The notes: generated by a model not told the origin, from the letters alone. 64,000 nucleotides of DNA from DATHXC01 sp035459965 (GCA_035459965.1 DATHXC010000004.1:558001-622000); one strand, 5' to 3'; counted from the stretch's first letter, positions 15,563 through 24,846 are shown. Numbers and translations are program-made.

Positions 15563-16756
15563 TTGAGATTCGCCTTCCTAATTTTCAAATACTTCCCGTT
15601 CGGTGGTGTGCAGCGCGATATGTTGCGTATCGCTAATGACTGTGCGGCAAGCGGGCATGAGGTCACGATTTATACTGGCGAATGGCGTGGCGATAAACCA
15701 GCTAACACTAATTTAGCTGGCAGTATCAAGGTGGTATTGCTGAAAAGTTCAGGCTTGTTTAACCATCAACGTCATCAGTCATTGATTAAAGCCATGGCGA
15801 ATGAAGTGCTTCTTGCCAAGCCAGATCTGGTGGTAGGGTTTAATCGTATGCCGGGCCTTGACGCCTATTATGCGGCTGACCCATGTTTTGTCGAACGTGC
15901 TCATGCTGAACGTGGCTGGTGGTACAGATTAAGTGGACGGTACAGGTTTTTCGCAGCGAGCGAGAAGGCAGTCATGTCAACTGACACTCACTGCCAGGTA
16001 TTGTTGCTCACGTCTCACGACCAGGCAGTTTTTCAGCATTGGTATGGCACGCAGGATCATCGTTTTCATGTATTGCCGCCCAGTATACCTGCGCAGCGTT
16101 TTGCCAATATAGATCGAGCATCTGCTCGGCACCATCTGCGCCAGGAATTTGGCCTGCAACAAGATGCTGACGTGATGCTGATGGTCGGCTCTGCATTCGT
16201 GAGAAAGGGATTGGATCGCGCCATTGTTGCCCTGGCGCAATTGCCGGAGGCTATCAGGAATAACACCTGGTTGCTGGCAGTGGGTGAGGATGAAGCGGAG
16301 CCCATGATTGCGATTGCGAGACAGCATGGCGTTGCTGACAGGGTGTTTATTGTTGCGGAAGGCAGGGCTGATGTGCCTGACTTGATGATGGGTGCCGATG
16401 TGCTGGTGCATGCTGCACGCTCTGAACTGGCGGGAATTGTCATCATCGAGGCACTTACCGCCGGGTTGCCCGTCATAGTGACTGGTGTCTGTGGCTATGC
16501 TGGCCATGTCAGCGATGCAGGTGCCGGTAAGGTATTGCCAGCGCCTTATGAGCAGGCTGATTTTAATCAGGCACTCGCAGAAATGCTAAGCTCACCCAAT
16601 AGGGAGCAATGGCATGCGGCAGGTTTACGCTACACAGCCAATATACTGGCTAATACATCTGCCACTGTTGAAGCCGATTTACTGACGCAGTTTGCCAATG
16701 ACAAAAATGCCACTAGTAATGCCACCGCTACTAGAACCAATAGCAAAAAAGGTTAA
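15563..16756 (+). CDS. waaG: LPS core glycosyltransferase WaaG-like (GT4)
   Basis: About 397-aa GT4 enzyme. The N-terminus FAFLIFKYFPFGGVQRDMLRIA matches WaaG (YKYFPFGGLQRDFMRIA in the enterobacterial enzyme); later come the GSAFVRKGLDRAI motif and the nucleotide-sugar E-x7-E-like region (ARSELAGIVIIEALTAGLPV). WaaG transfers glucose (or another hexose) from UDP-sugar to heptose II. The start is taken as TTG at 15563 because it reproduces the family N-terminus; the longer frame from 15365 runs over waaC. It starts a tight rightward operon: waaP follows after 3 nt. Confidence 0.9.
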   Translation: MRFAFLIFKYFPFGGVQRDMLRIANDCAASGHEVTIYTGEWRGDKPANTNLAGSIKVVLLKSSGLFNHQRHQSLIKAMANEVLLAKPDLVVGFNRMPGLDAYYAADPCFVERAHAERGWWYRLSGRYRFFAASEKAVMSTDTHCQVLLLTSHDQAVFQHWYGTQDHRFHVLPPSIPAQRFANIDRASARHHLRQEFGLQQDADVMLMVGSAFVRKGLDRAIVALAQLPEAIRNNTWLLAVGEDEAEPMIAIARQHGVADRVFIVAEGRADVPDLMMGADVLVHAARSELAGIVIIEALTAGLPVIVTGVCGYAGHVSDAGAGKVLPAPYEQADFNQALAEMLSSPNREQWHAAGLRYTANILANTSATVEADLLTQFANDKNATSNATATRTNSKKG

Positions 16757-16759
16757 CGC

Positions 16760-17626
16760 TTGTTTTTAAAATCTACCCAGACGCAGATGGTTATTCCGCC
16801 GCATATTGCCAAGGCGCTTGGCGAGCATGCGTCTGAGGATGCGATTTTTAATCACATCATGCAGATGGATGGCGAGGTATTTCGTGATGTTCCGGGGCGC
16901 CGCACCATCAAGGTCAAGCTGGCTAAGAAGTCTTATTTCATCAAGCAGCATTTTGGTGTGGGCTGGGGGGAGATATTCAAGAACCTGCTTACCTTCAGGC
17001 TGCCAATTCTCAGCGCGCTCACCGAATGGCGTGCTATCCAGAAGCTGAACGCCCTCGCTATACCAACTACACCTGCAGTAGCTTATGGAGTTCGCGGTGA
17101 CAGCCCGGCACAATTACAGTCATTCCTGATAACGGAAGACCTTGGGGATATCGTTTCGCTGGAAACCTTGTGTGCTGAATGGCCACAAAATCCACCGGGG
17201 GCCAGGTTCAAGCGCCATCTTATATTGGCAGTTGCACGCATCGCACGCACCCTGCATGACAATGGCCTGAATCACCGTGACTTTTATATCTGTCATCTAT
17301 GCCTGGATAAGAAGCGCCTGGCTACTGGCGAAATTTATCTCTATCTTATCGATCTTCATCGTGTCGGTATTCGGGACCAGATCCAGAGCATTGCACGCAT
17401 GAAAGATATGGCGGCTTTATACTTTTCTGCCATGGATATAGGCTTAACCCGACGTGATTACCTGCGCTTTTTGCGTGCATACAGGCAGCAGCGTTTGCAG
17501 CAGACATTTGTTTCCGAGCAATCTTTCTGGACAAGCGTAAGCGCCCGTGCAGTCAAGCTCTATGTAAAGTTTCATGGCAAAATGCCTACGCTGGATATCC
17601 CAGACCTTCGCAAAACTATAAGGTAA
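16760..17626 (+). CDS. waaP: LPS core heptose(I) kinase WaaP/RfaP
   Basis: 288-aa kinase-fold protein phosphorylating heptose I of the LPS inner core, which allows cation bridging of the outer leaflet. It has the ATP-site lysine region (KKSYFIKQHFG), the catalytic loop HRDFYICHL (His172, Asp174) and the metal-binding Asp198 (YLIDLHR), as in WaaP. Translation starts at a TTG with an AAAAAGG ribosome site that overlaps the waaG stop, so the two genes are coupled. Confidence 0.93.
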   Translation: MFLKSTQTQMVIPPHIAKALGEHASEDAIFNHIMQMDGEVFRDVPGRRTIKVKLAKKSYFIKQHFGVGWGEIFKNLLTFRLPILSALTEWRAIQKLNALAIPTTPAVAYGVRGDSPAQLQSFLITEDLGDIVSLETLCAEWPQNPPGARFKRHLILAVARIARTLHDNGLNHRDFYICHLCLDKKRLATGEIYLYLIDLHRVGIRDQIQSIARMKDMAALYFSAMDIGLTRRDYLRFLRAYRQQRLQQTFVSEQSFWTSVSARAVKLYVKFHGKMPTLDIPDLRKTIR

Positions 17627-17630
17627 TTCA

Positions 17631-18428
17631 GTGATTGCGTTTATTGCCCCTGAATATCGTGTAATGCTCGAACACAATGGATTGGCAGGGTTTGAGCAGG
17701 CGTGGGATTTTGAGGTCGAGTGGGTAGAGACGCCTAATGATAACCGGGGTGGACTGAGTGGCGTGGGCAGGATATTGCTGCGTCAGCCAGAGGGTGTTGA
17801 AGTCGTAGCCTTCCTCAAGCGTCAGCAAAACCATACCAGGAAAACCTGGCGGCATCCCTGGCGTGGAGAGGCGACATTCAGCCGAGAATTTCGAATGATC
17901 CGGCATTTGCAGCAGCATGACGTACCAACTCTGGAGCCAATATTTTTTGGGGAAGATTATCAGCCAAGATCTGCGCGCGCAGTATTGGTGACAGCTGCCC
18001 TTGATGGTTATCGGCCCTTGGACGACCTTGGATTGATTGCTGAATTAAAACAGCAGCCATTAAGCAAGAAGAGGCAGCTACTTGATGCGACTGCTTATAC
18101 TGCCAGGAAAATGCATGAGGCTGGAGTACAGCATCGCTCGCTTTATGCAAAGCATTTGTTCGTTAAAGAGCTGCCAACAGGCTATCGAGTTGCTGTTATC
18201 GACCTAGAAAAATCCAGGCTGAATTTTGTTCCCTGGTTGCGACAGTTTTACGATCTGGTGACATTGAACTATCGAACACAGGGATGGAGTCGCAGCAGCA
18301 GGCTTTATTTTTTTAAGCAATATTATGCTATCCAATCGCTAGGGCTTTGGCAAAAAGCGCTGATTAGGTTGATCATGCGAAGATCTAAAAACAAAAGCAT
18401 GCAAGCGGCTAACGAGGAAGATATTTAA
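17631..18428 (+). CDS. InaA/WaaP-family kinase-like protein of the LPS core cluster
   Basis: 265-aa protein of the lipopolysaccharide-kinase (InaA) superfamily. Visible are the beta-3 lysine (AFLKRQQN, about 63), the tripeptide H168-R169-S170 with YAKHLF, and the later acidic residue (VAVIDLEK, Asp191). The catalytic Asp of HRD is replaced by Ser170, which from memory is common in this InaA branch, so either the chemistry differs or it is an inactive partner. Start is GTG at 17631 with AGG upstream, 4 nt after waaP. By position it could phosphorylate another core sugar, as WapP is thought to do in Pseudomonas. Confidence 0.75.
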   Translation: MIAFIAPEYRVMLEHNGLAGFEQAWDFEVEWVETPNDNRGGLSGVGRILLRQPEGVEVVAFLKRQQNHTRKTWRHPWRGEATFSREFRMIRHLQQHDVPTLEPIFFGEDYQPRSARAVLVTAALDGYRPLDDLGLIAELKQQPLSKKRQLLDATAYTARKMHEAGVQHRSLYAKHLFVKELPTGYRVAVIDLEKSRLNFVPWLRQFYDLVTLNYRTQGWSRSSRLYFFKQYYAIQSLGLWQKALIRLIMRRSKNKSMQAANEEDI

Positions 18429-18438
18429 GGTGAGTGGG

Positions 18439-19407
18439 ATGGAAAGTGTCACTATTAAGGCTGGCGACAAGCTGCTGATTCTATGCTCTGGAAGTACGGG
18501 CAATAATATTTTCTGTACTCCAGCCATACGCTTTCTGCGTAAGCACCTGCGTGGCATTGAGATTGATGTGGTTGCACTCAACAAGCTGAGTGCCGAGGTG
18601 TTTGAGGGTAACCCTGACATCAACCATCTTTACGTCATTGATAAGACACGCAAGTTTGACGAGTTGGCAAAAAAGTACACCAAAGTATTGTGCCTGAATA
18701 TCAATGCGACCAAAAAGCTGACTGCCAGCAATACAACCCTGTTGCTGGTGCCGCCTTTTGTGGGTGATGTTGCGCGCGGTGAGCAAATACTGCAGTTTGT
18801 TGCGGGCTTAATTGATAAGCCCGTGGTGGATGAGGACCGTAAATATGTGATCTGCTCGGGTGTTCCGGGCGCAACAAATATACTGGACAAGTTTGCTGTC
18901 AACACGGACAACATACTCATCAATATCCATATGGGTTGTGGCCGGACGTTATTACATGGCTGGAAGTTTTTTTACAAAGACAGGGCGAACGACGTCAGGT
19001 TATGGCCCGTAGAAAACTACGTTAAGCTTGGTAATGCCCTGATCAGCAGGAATTCAAAAATCCGTATTGTCATTACCGGTACGCGCAATGAGTCATTCCT
19101 TGCCAAATCTTTTGAGAAGAATGTACCGGGTACCATCAACCTAGTGGGTAAAACTTCTGTAACAGAGTTGTTTGACATGATGCATCAACTGGATCTTTTT
19201 GTATCCCAGGACTGTGGCGTATTCCATGTGGCCTCTGGTACAGAAGTCCCTATGGTTGGCCTGTTTGCGCCTACCAGCCCTTTGTTGGCGGGACCTTATC
19301 CGCTAAGGCAACAGCATCTGATTATCGAGAAGGAAACCATGGCGGATATCCATGTTGCGGAAGTTGTCGATGCTGTCTTTACGCAGCTCGAAAATTTCCC
19401 CCGGTAA
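18439..19407 (+). CDS. Glycosyltransferase family 9 (heptosyltransferase-like)
   Basis: 322-aa GT9 protein. The N-terminal Rossmann part reads KLLILCSGSTGNNIFCTPAIRFLRKHL, and the C-terminal nucleotide-sugar part SQDCGVFHVASGTEVPMVGLFAPTSP, equivalent to the DTGxxHxAxA motif of WaaC/WaaF. The first-domain Gly-Asp of WaaC (SMGDVIH) is replaced by Gly-Asn here, so the acceptor or sugar may differ. ATG 18439 is preferred over GTG 18430 because AAGGTGAG sits at the proper distance before it. It overlaps no neighbour and continues the waa operon. Confidence 0.83.
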   Translation: MESVTIKAGDKLLILCSGSTGNNIFCTPAIRFLRKHLRGIEIDVVALNKLSAEVFEGNPDINHLYVIDKTRKFDELAKKYTKVLCLNINATKKLTASNTTLLLVPPFVGDVARGEQILQFVAGLIDKPVVDEDRKYVICSGVPGATNILDKFAVNTDNILINIHMGCGRTLLHGWKFFYKDRANDVRLWPVENYVKLGNALISRNSKIRIVITGTRNESFLAKSFEKNVPGTINLVGKTSVTELFDMMHQLDLFVSQDCGVFHVASGTEVPMVGLFAPTSPLLAGPYPLRQQHLIIEKETMADIHVAEVVDAVFTQLENFPR

Positions 19408-19450
19408 CAGATACCAGCCACATGAAGTTTTTCCCAGCCTGAACAAATTG

Positions 19451-20998
19451 ATGACTACCGATTCACCATCTGATTATGTGCCATTGGTTACTGCCATCAA
19501 TCTTGCTGCATTAGTCGATCTAGGGCCATGCGAGTTTTCACTGGCATTGCAGAACGCGGGCATTCTTCTCTGCCATGAAATTGTGCGCATTGTTACAGGC
19601 CGTAGGCTGGTATGTAAGGGAACCTGGACTGACAAGGCCGGGCGCAAGCAGGCGGTTTATTGCAAGCTATTCATTGGGCCTGCCGCAAAAAAATATGCAG
19701 GCCGCGATCTGGATGGCGTAACTGCACTGCTTCAGTCAAATATTGCAACCCCTGCCGTGCTATACGCTGGTGGTAGCAATGCCAGCTCGCCTGATCATCA
19801 GGTAAGGGTGCTGGTTTTTGAAGCGCTTGCCGATAGCATCAATGCTGATCAGGCTTTAAACAGCATTGATTCACAACAGCGATGGGTGTTGATGCGTGAC
19901 CTGGTGATGGCTGTCGCTGAACACCATGGAGCGGGGTTGATGCAGGCGGATCTGTACCCCAAGAATTTTCTGGTACAACAGGGGCGTATCTACACTATTG
20001 ATGGTGATGGCATTCGACAATTGCCGCGTATTCGAACGTGGTGGCATGCAGCAAAAAACCTGGCAATACTGATCTCTAAATTCGATGTGGTGGATATTGA
20101 AGGACGTGTGGCTGAGCTACTGGAAGTTTATCGGCAGCGATGCAAGCTCGGTGAGCGCATGGATGCGCAAATGCTGGCAAAGATAGCAAGAGGTCATCTT
20201 AAAAAGGTGGTGCATGGTTATGTCGATAATAAAGTATTTCGCCAGTGCACCGATGTCGCAGTCTGGAAAAATTTCACTACCTTCCTTGCCATCAATAGAG
20301 CGTTTGAAGCAGGTAAAATCGCCACTGTTTTAGAAGCGCCAGATCATCTGCTGGAGTCGACGACTTCAGTTACGCTTAAGCAGGGCAATACCTGTACAGT
20401 TGCGCTGGCGGACATCGATGCAGTCAAGGTAGTCGTGAAGCGGTACAATATTAAGAGTTTCTGGCATGGTGTTGGGCGTGCTTTTAGAACAAGTCGCGCT
20501 GCAGCTTCCTGGTCCAATGCCTTCAGGTTGCGTATGTATGGCATTGCTACACCCTTGCCAATCGCCTTGCTGGAAAAACGACTGGGGCCGATCCGGCGTG
20601 AGGCTTATTTGCTCACAGAGTATTTGCAAGCGCCTGATGTGGATGTCTATTTTTCCGATCCTGAAGTACAGGATGTCGAGCATGTAAAAACTGCCCGTTA
20701 CATTGCAGAGATGTTTTACCGGCTGAAATTGCTTAAAATTACGCATGGTGATTTGAAGGCGAGCAATATCAAGATCAGCAATGGCTTGCCACAACTGATA
20801 GATTTAGACAGCCTGAGTGATCATGATTGCCACTGGCAGTTTAATCGCCAGCATATACGTGACCTGCGCCGTTTTATGCGTAACTGGCCATCGCAATCAG
20901 CGATCAGCATCATGTTGGCGAATGCATTGAATGACATTTACCAGGATGACTCGCTATTGAAAAAAGCAGGTATCTTAACCAAAAGCAGAATTAATTAA
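19451..20998 (+). CDS. Tandem double kinase-fold protein of the LPS core cluster
   Basis: 515-aa protein with two kinase cores in one chain. Core 1: beta-3 lysine about K72 (AVYCKLF), catalytic loop QADLYPKN (D167, N172) and metal Asp184 (YTIDGDG). Core 2: lysine about K330 (VVVKRYN), catalytic loop HGDLKASN (D434, N439) and metal Asp451 (LIDLDSL). Both sets look complete. Members of this superfamily phosphorylate core heptoses; a two-core protein could act on two positions or use one core for regulation. The start is taken at ATG 19451; an upstream frame to 19352 overlaps the GT9 gene. It lies between the GT9 gene and the carbamoyltransferase. No signal peptide, probably cytoplasmic. Confidence 0.78.
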   Translation: MTTDSPSDYVPLVTAINLAALVDLGPCEFSLALQNAGILLCHEIVRIVTGRRLVCKGTWTDKAGRKQAVYCKLFIGPAAKKYAGRDLDGVTALLQSNIATPAVLYAGGSNASSPDHQVRVLVFEALADSINADQALNSIDSQQRWVLMRDLVMAVAEHHGAGLMQADLYPKNFLVQQGRIYTIDGDGIRQLPRIRTWWHAAKNLAILISKFDVVDIEGRVAELLEVYRQRCKLGERMDAQMLAKIARGHLKKVVHGYVDNKVFRQCTDVAVWKNFTTFLAINRAFEAGKIATVLEAPDHLLESTTSVTLKQGNTCTVALADIDAVKVVVKRYNIKSFWHGVGRAFRTSRAAASWSNAFRLRMYGIATPLPIALLEKRLGPIRREAYLLTEYLQAPDVDVYFSDPEVQDVEHVKTARYIAEMFYRLKLLKITHGDLKASNIKISNGLPQLIDLDSLSDHDCHWQFNRQHIRDLRRFMRNWPSQSAISIMLANALNDIYQDDSLLKKAGILTKSRIN

Positions 20999-21039
20999 GA
21001 CCAATCAATTAAGACAAAGACCAGGCAAAGCGAACAATA

Positions 21040-22761
21040 ATGATTATTTTAGGTTTATCCGGCGCACTGGGCCACGATGCTTCTGCCGCGATTATCGTAG
21101 ACGGCAAAATCATTGCTGCAGCAGAAGAAGAGCGTTTCATCCGCGACAAGCATGCGAAGAACAAATTTCCCTATGAGGCGACCAAATATTGCCTGCGTGA
21201 AGCCGGCATCAAGCCTGAAGATGTAAATGTCGTCACCTTTCCTTACGGTGAAATTCCACTCTTGGGTAGCAAAGCGCGCTGGCATTATGCCAAACGCTAC
21301 TGGTATGCACCGGATCGCGCGCTGGATGCGCTATTTAACGGCAATCGTCGTTTCCGCCGCAATCGCGATAAATCCCTCAAGCTGATGGCCGACTTGGGTA
21401 TCAACAATGCCAAGTTCATGCCGGTCGAGCACCATTTGGCGCATGCCAGCAGCGCTTATCACCTGAGCGGGTTCAAGGAAAAAACCGCTATCGTCGGCAT
21501 CGACGGCAAGGGGGAGTATGCGACCACCTTCTTCGGCTATGGCGAAAACGGCAAGATCCACAAGATCAAGGAATTCTACGACCCGGATTCACTAGGCGGC
21601 CTGTATGGTGCGATTACCGAATACCTCGGCTTCGAGATGCTGGACGGTGAATTTAAGGTCATGGGCATGGCGCCTTATGGTGATGCCAGCCGTTACGATC
21701 TTTCGGATTTGGCGACGTTTGAAGATGGCGAGCTAGTCATCAATACCAAGTACGTGAATGTGGTCGGCCTACGCCGTTACAAGGAAAAAGGCAAAGGCTT
21801 CTATTTCACGCCAGCCCTGATTGAGCGCCTGGGGCCGAAACGCGAGGGTGATGAGATTGATGATCCTTACATCCATTACGCAGCCTCCATCCAGAAACTA
21901 CTGGAAGATATCGCGCTGAAGATGATCGACTATTACCTCGGCGATATCATCCGCGAAACCGGCCTGATCTGCATGGCTGGCGGCGTCGCGCTCAACGTGA
22001 AACTGAACCAGCGCATTATCGCCATGCCGCACGTCAAAGAGTTATTCGTGCAGCCTGCAGCCGGCGATGCAGGAACGTCACTGGGCGCAGCGAGCTATAT
22101 CGCGCAACAATTGGGCGAGCAGGTCGAGCCTATGCCCCATGCCTATCTAGGGCCTTCATTCACAACGGAAGAGTGCATTGCCGCTTGCGAACAGCATCCA
22201 GCCAAGCCCAAGTTCCAGCGCGTAGAGAATGCCTCGCTAAAAGGCGCGGAACTGCTGGCTGCGGGTAACCCTTTAGCCTGGCTGCAGGGTCGCATGGAGT
22301 TTGGTCCTCGTTCATTAGGGTGTCGAAGCATCCTGGGAGATCCGAGCTTTCCCGGTGTGGCGGATCGCATCAATGCCCAGATCAAATACCGTGAGCGCTG
22401 GCGCCCATTCTGTCCGAGCATGCTGGACAGGGTTGCAGAAGATATTTTGCAAACCAGCCACCCAGCGCCCTACATGACATTTACCTTTAATGTGGCCGAG
22501 CACTGGAAATTACGCATCCCCGAAGTAGTACATGAGGATGGCACGGCGCGTGCGCAGGTGGTCACCAAAGCCACTAACCCGCGTTATTACGCCTTAATAG
22601 AAGAGCTGGAGCGTTTGCGTGGCGTGCCAGTGGTACTGAATACTTCACTCAATCGTCGTGGTGAGCCCATGATTTGCAGCCCTACCGATGCGCTAAATAT
22701 GTTCTATGGCTGTGACCTGGAATATTTGCTGATGGAAGATGTGCTGGTCAGCAAGATATAG
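21040..22761 (+). CDS. Carbamoyltransferase (NodU/CmcH family), probably LPS-core modifying
   Basis: 573-aa O-carbamoyltransferase. The N-terminal Kae1-like domain starts MIILGLSGALGHDASAAIIVDG and carries the metal-binding EHHLAHASSAY; the C-terminal YrdC-like domain includes GRMEFGPRSLGCRSILGDP and LNTSLNRRGEP. Relatives use carbamoyl phosphate and ATP to carbamoylate sugars. In Pseudomonas aeruginosa a carbamoyltransferase next to waaP decorates heptose II with a 7-O-carbamoyl group; the same company of genes here suggests the same product. Last gene of the rightward waa operon. Confidence 0.88.
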   Translation: MIILGLSGALGHDASAAIIVDGKIIAAAEEERFIRDKHAKNKFPYEATKYCLREAGIKPEDVNVVTFPYGEIPLLGSKARWHYAKRYWYAPDRALDALFNGNRRFRRNRDKSLKLMADLGINNAKFMPVEHHLAHASSAYHLSGFKEKTAIVGIDGKGEYATTFFGYGENGKIHKIKEFYDPDSLGGLYGAITEYLGFEMLDGEFKVMGMAPYGDASRYDLSDLATFEDGELVINTKYVNVVGLRRYKEKGKGFYFTPALIERLGPKREGDEIDDPYIHYAASIQKLLEDIALKMIDYYLGDIIRETGLICMAGGVALNVKLNQRIIAMPHVKELFVQPAAGDAGTSLGAASYIAQQLGEQVEPMPHAYLGPSFTTEECIAACEQHPAKPKFQRVENASLKGAELLAAGNPLAWLQGRMEFGPRSLGCRSILGDPSFPGVADRINAQIKYRERWRPFCPSMLDRVAEDILQTSHPAPYMTFTFNVAEHWKLRIPEVVHEDGTARAQVVTKATNPRYYALIEELERLRGVPVVLNTSLNRRGEPMICSPTDALNMFYGCDLEYLLMEDVLVSKI

Positions 22762-22833
22762 TCAAACTTAATCAGCTAGCTTCTTGATTATTAATGGTAT
22801 GGTTCCAGGTAGCCACTTGATTTGACGATGCCC

Positions 22834-22859
22834 CCTGCTTTAAGGATAATCAAAGCAGG
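22834..22859. repeat. Inverted repeat in the carbamoyltransferase-edd spacer
   Basis: 8-bp arms CCTGCTTT / AAAGCAGG with a 10-nt spacer. No T-run follows, so it is a weak terminator at best; it could instead be a binding site upstream of edd. Confidence 0.4.
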
Positions 22860-22923
22860 AGTCTAGCCTTTGTATCTTCATGCGAAACTGTAGACATGAA
22901 TGCAGGGGTGAATTATTAAAGAT

Positions 22924-22956
22924 ATGAAAAATAAGGATACGAAACAAAAGATATGA
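22924..22956 (+). promoter_or_regulatory. Ten-codon upstream ORF overlapping the edd start
   Basis: ATG at 22924 opens MKNKDTKQKI and ends at a TGA that overlaps the edd ATG (ATGA). Both ATGs sit in copies of the 12-mer AAAGATATGAAA (22918-22929 and 22947-22958), as if the start region had been duplicated. It could couple translation into edd, which lacks its own Shine-Dalgarno. Speculative. Confidence 0.3.
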
Positions 22957-24767
22957 AACAAATCTTGAATGAAGTTACCGAACGTATCCGTGAACGCAGT
23001 ACACCTACCCGTAAGGCGTATTTAGCGCGTATAGACCAAATCATCAATCGTCCGCGCGGTAGTGATCGTATGGGCTGTGCCAACGTAGCGCATGCATTTG
23101 CTGCGATGCCGGCCAATGACAAATTGCGTATCGTTGCTGAAAAAGCACCGCATATCGGTATCGTGACTGCATACAACGACATGTTGTCAGCGCATGAGCC
23201 ATATCAGACTTACCCCAATATTATTAAGGACGAGGCCCATAAGCAGGGTGCCACCGCACAAGTTGCCGGTGGTGTACCTGCGATGTGCGATGGTATCACC
23301 CAGGGTGAACCCGGCATGGAGCTCAGCCTGTTCTCACGCGACACGATTGCGATGAGCACGGCTATTGCCTTGTCTCACGATGTATTCGATGCTGCATTAT
23401 TGCTGGGTGTATGCGATAAAATCGTTCCCGGACTGTTGATCGGCGCTTTGCAATTTGGCCATCTACCCTGTGTGTTTGTACCCGCTGGCCCAATGAGTAC
23501 TGGCCTGGACAACACTGCAAAATCCAAAGTACGTGAAAAATATGCACAAGGCCTGGTGGGCCGTGAAGAGCTATTGGCTTCAGAGTCGGCTGCCTATCAT
23601 GGCCCTGGCACCTGTACGTTCTATGGCACAGCCAATAGTAACCAGATGTTGCTGGAAGCGATGGGCCTGCACGTGCCAGGCTCTGCTTTCGTTCACCCAC
23701 ATGACAATATGCGGGAAATGTTGACGCGTGAATCTGTACGTACGGTGCTTTCCAATATTCAAAGCCAACGATTCATGCCAATTGGCCGCTTAGTCGATGA
23801 GCGTGTGATTGTGAATGCAATCGTGGCATTACTGGCTACGGGCGGCAGTACTAACCACTGTATTCACTGGGTGGCCGTTGCGCGTGCTGCCGGTATCCTC
23901 ATTGACTGGTCAGATTTCTCCAAGCTTTCACAGGCTACCCCATTACTGGCGCGTGTTTATCCAAATGGATCTGCGGACGTTAACCAGTTCCAGGAAGCTG
24001 GTGGTCCAAGCTTCGTGATCCGTGAGCTGATCAATGGCGGCTATATGCATGATGACGTATCATCAGTAGTGATCGGCGGTCTGCGCGACTTCTGTAAGAA
24101 ACCGGTGAAGAGCGACGACAACCTGACCTGGGTAGATTTGCCTGAAGAGTCGCCAGATGAAACGATCTTGCGTACTACCAGCAAGCCATTCAGCGCATCT
24201 GGCGGTTTACGTTTGTTGACCGGTAATTTGGGTCGTTCAGTCATCAAGAGCTCTTCGGTTCCAGAAGATCGACAGATCATTGAAGCCCCGGCCATCGTAT
24301 TTAACGGGCAGGAAGAGTTACTCTCTGCATTTGAGCGCGGTGAACTGGAAAAGGACTTTATTGCTGTTGTGCGCTTTCAGGGGCCACGTGCCAATGGTAT
24401 GCCAGAGCTGCATAAACTGACGCCGCCACTTTCTGTACTTCAAAACATGGGCTTCAAGGTTGCGATTGTGACTGATGGTCGTATGAGTGGTGCATCAGGC
24501 AAAGTACCGGCGGCGATTCATGTGAGCCCTGAAGCATTGGCAGGAGGCTCTATCGGCAAGATTCGAGATGGCGACATTATTCGACTGAATGCCATTGTTG
24601 GCACACTCAATGCACTGGTGGATGAGGATGAATGGCAGTCACGCCCTAACGCTACCATGACCGAGGCGCAGCGTAACAGTAATGGCCATGGTATCGGCCG
24701 TGAGCTGTTTGGTGGGATGCGTAGAAATGTGCATAGTGCCGAAGAAGGCGCCGTCACCTGGCTTTAA
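22953..24767 (+). CDS. edd: Phosphogluconate dehydratase (Entner-Doudoroff)
   Basis: 604-aa IlvD/Edd-family [4Fe-4S] dehydratase converting 6-phosphogluconate to KDPG in the cytoplasm. Typical stretches include VTAYNDMLSAHEPY near 70, GVPAMCDGITQGEPGMELSLFSRDTIAMS, the substrate/Fe-S region LLGVCDKIVPGLLIGALQFG, STNHCIHWVAVA, and VTDGRMSGASGKVPAAIHVSPEA near the end, all as in Edd. Full length. It pairs with eda, 157 bp downstream. In ribulose-monophosphate methylotrophs this pair is the cleavage branch of the formaldehyde-assimilation cycle, which would make it central rather than accessory; that depends on the organism assignment. Confidence 0.97.
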   Translation: MKQILNEVTERIRERSTPTRKAYLARIDQIINRPRGSDRMGCANVAHAFAAMPANDKLRIVAEKAPHIGIVTAYNDMLSAHEPYQTYPNIIKDEAHKQGATAQVAGGVPAMCDGITQGEPGMELSLFSRDTIAMSTAIALSHDVFDAALLLGVCDKIVPGLLIGALQFGHLPCVFVPAGPMSTGLDNTAKSKVREKYAQGLVGREELLASESAAYHGPGTCTFYGTANSNQMLLEAMGLHVPGSAFVHPHDNMREMLTRESVRTVLSNIQSQRFMPIGRLVDERVIVNAIVALLATGGSTNHCIHWVAVARAAGILIDWSDFSKLSQATPLLARVYPNGSADVNQFQEAGGPSFVIRELINGGYMHDDVSSVVIGGLRDFCKKPVKSDDNLTWVDLPEESPDETILRTTSKPFSASGGLRLLTGNLGRSVIKSSSVPEDRQIIEAPAIVFNGQEELLSAFERGELEKDFIAVVRFQGPRANGMPELHKLTPPLSVLQNMGFKVAIVTDGRMSGASGKVPAAIHVSPEALAGGSIGKIRDGDIIRLNAIVGTLNALVDEDEWQSRPNATMTEAQRNSNGHGIGRELFGGMRRNVHSAEEGAVTWL

Positions 24768-24788
24768 GCTGTTTGAAAATATAATTTA

Positions 24789-24846
24789 TACTGCGTTACT
24801 TTCGCTCGCCGTACTATGCGTACTGTCTTCGCTCAAGTGCCTTGTC
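24789..24846. other. Structured intergenic sequence between edd and eda, possible dispersed repeat
   Basis: The spacer holds a C/T-rich stretch with related pieces (TTTCGCTCGCC, CTTCGCTC) around a GTAC-TATGC-GTAC inverted repeat. The composition differs from its surroundings and resembles short intergenic elements I associate from memory with related genomes. No second copy was noticed in this window. Confidence 0.25.
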
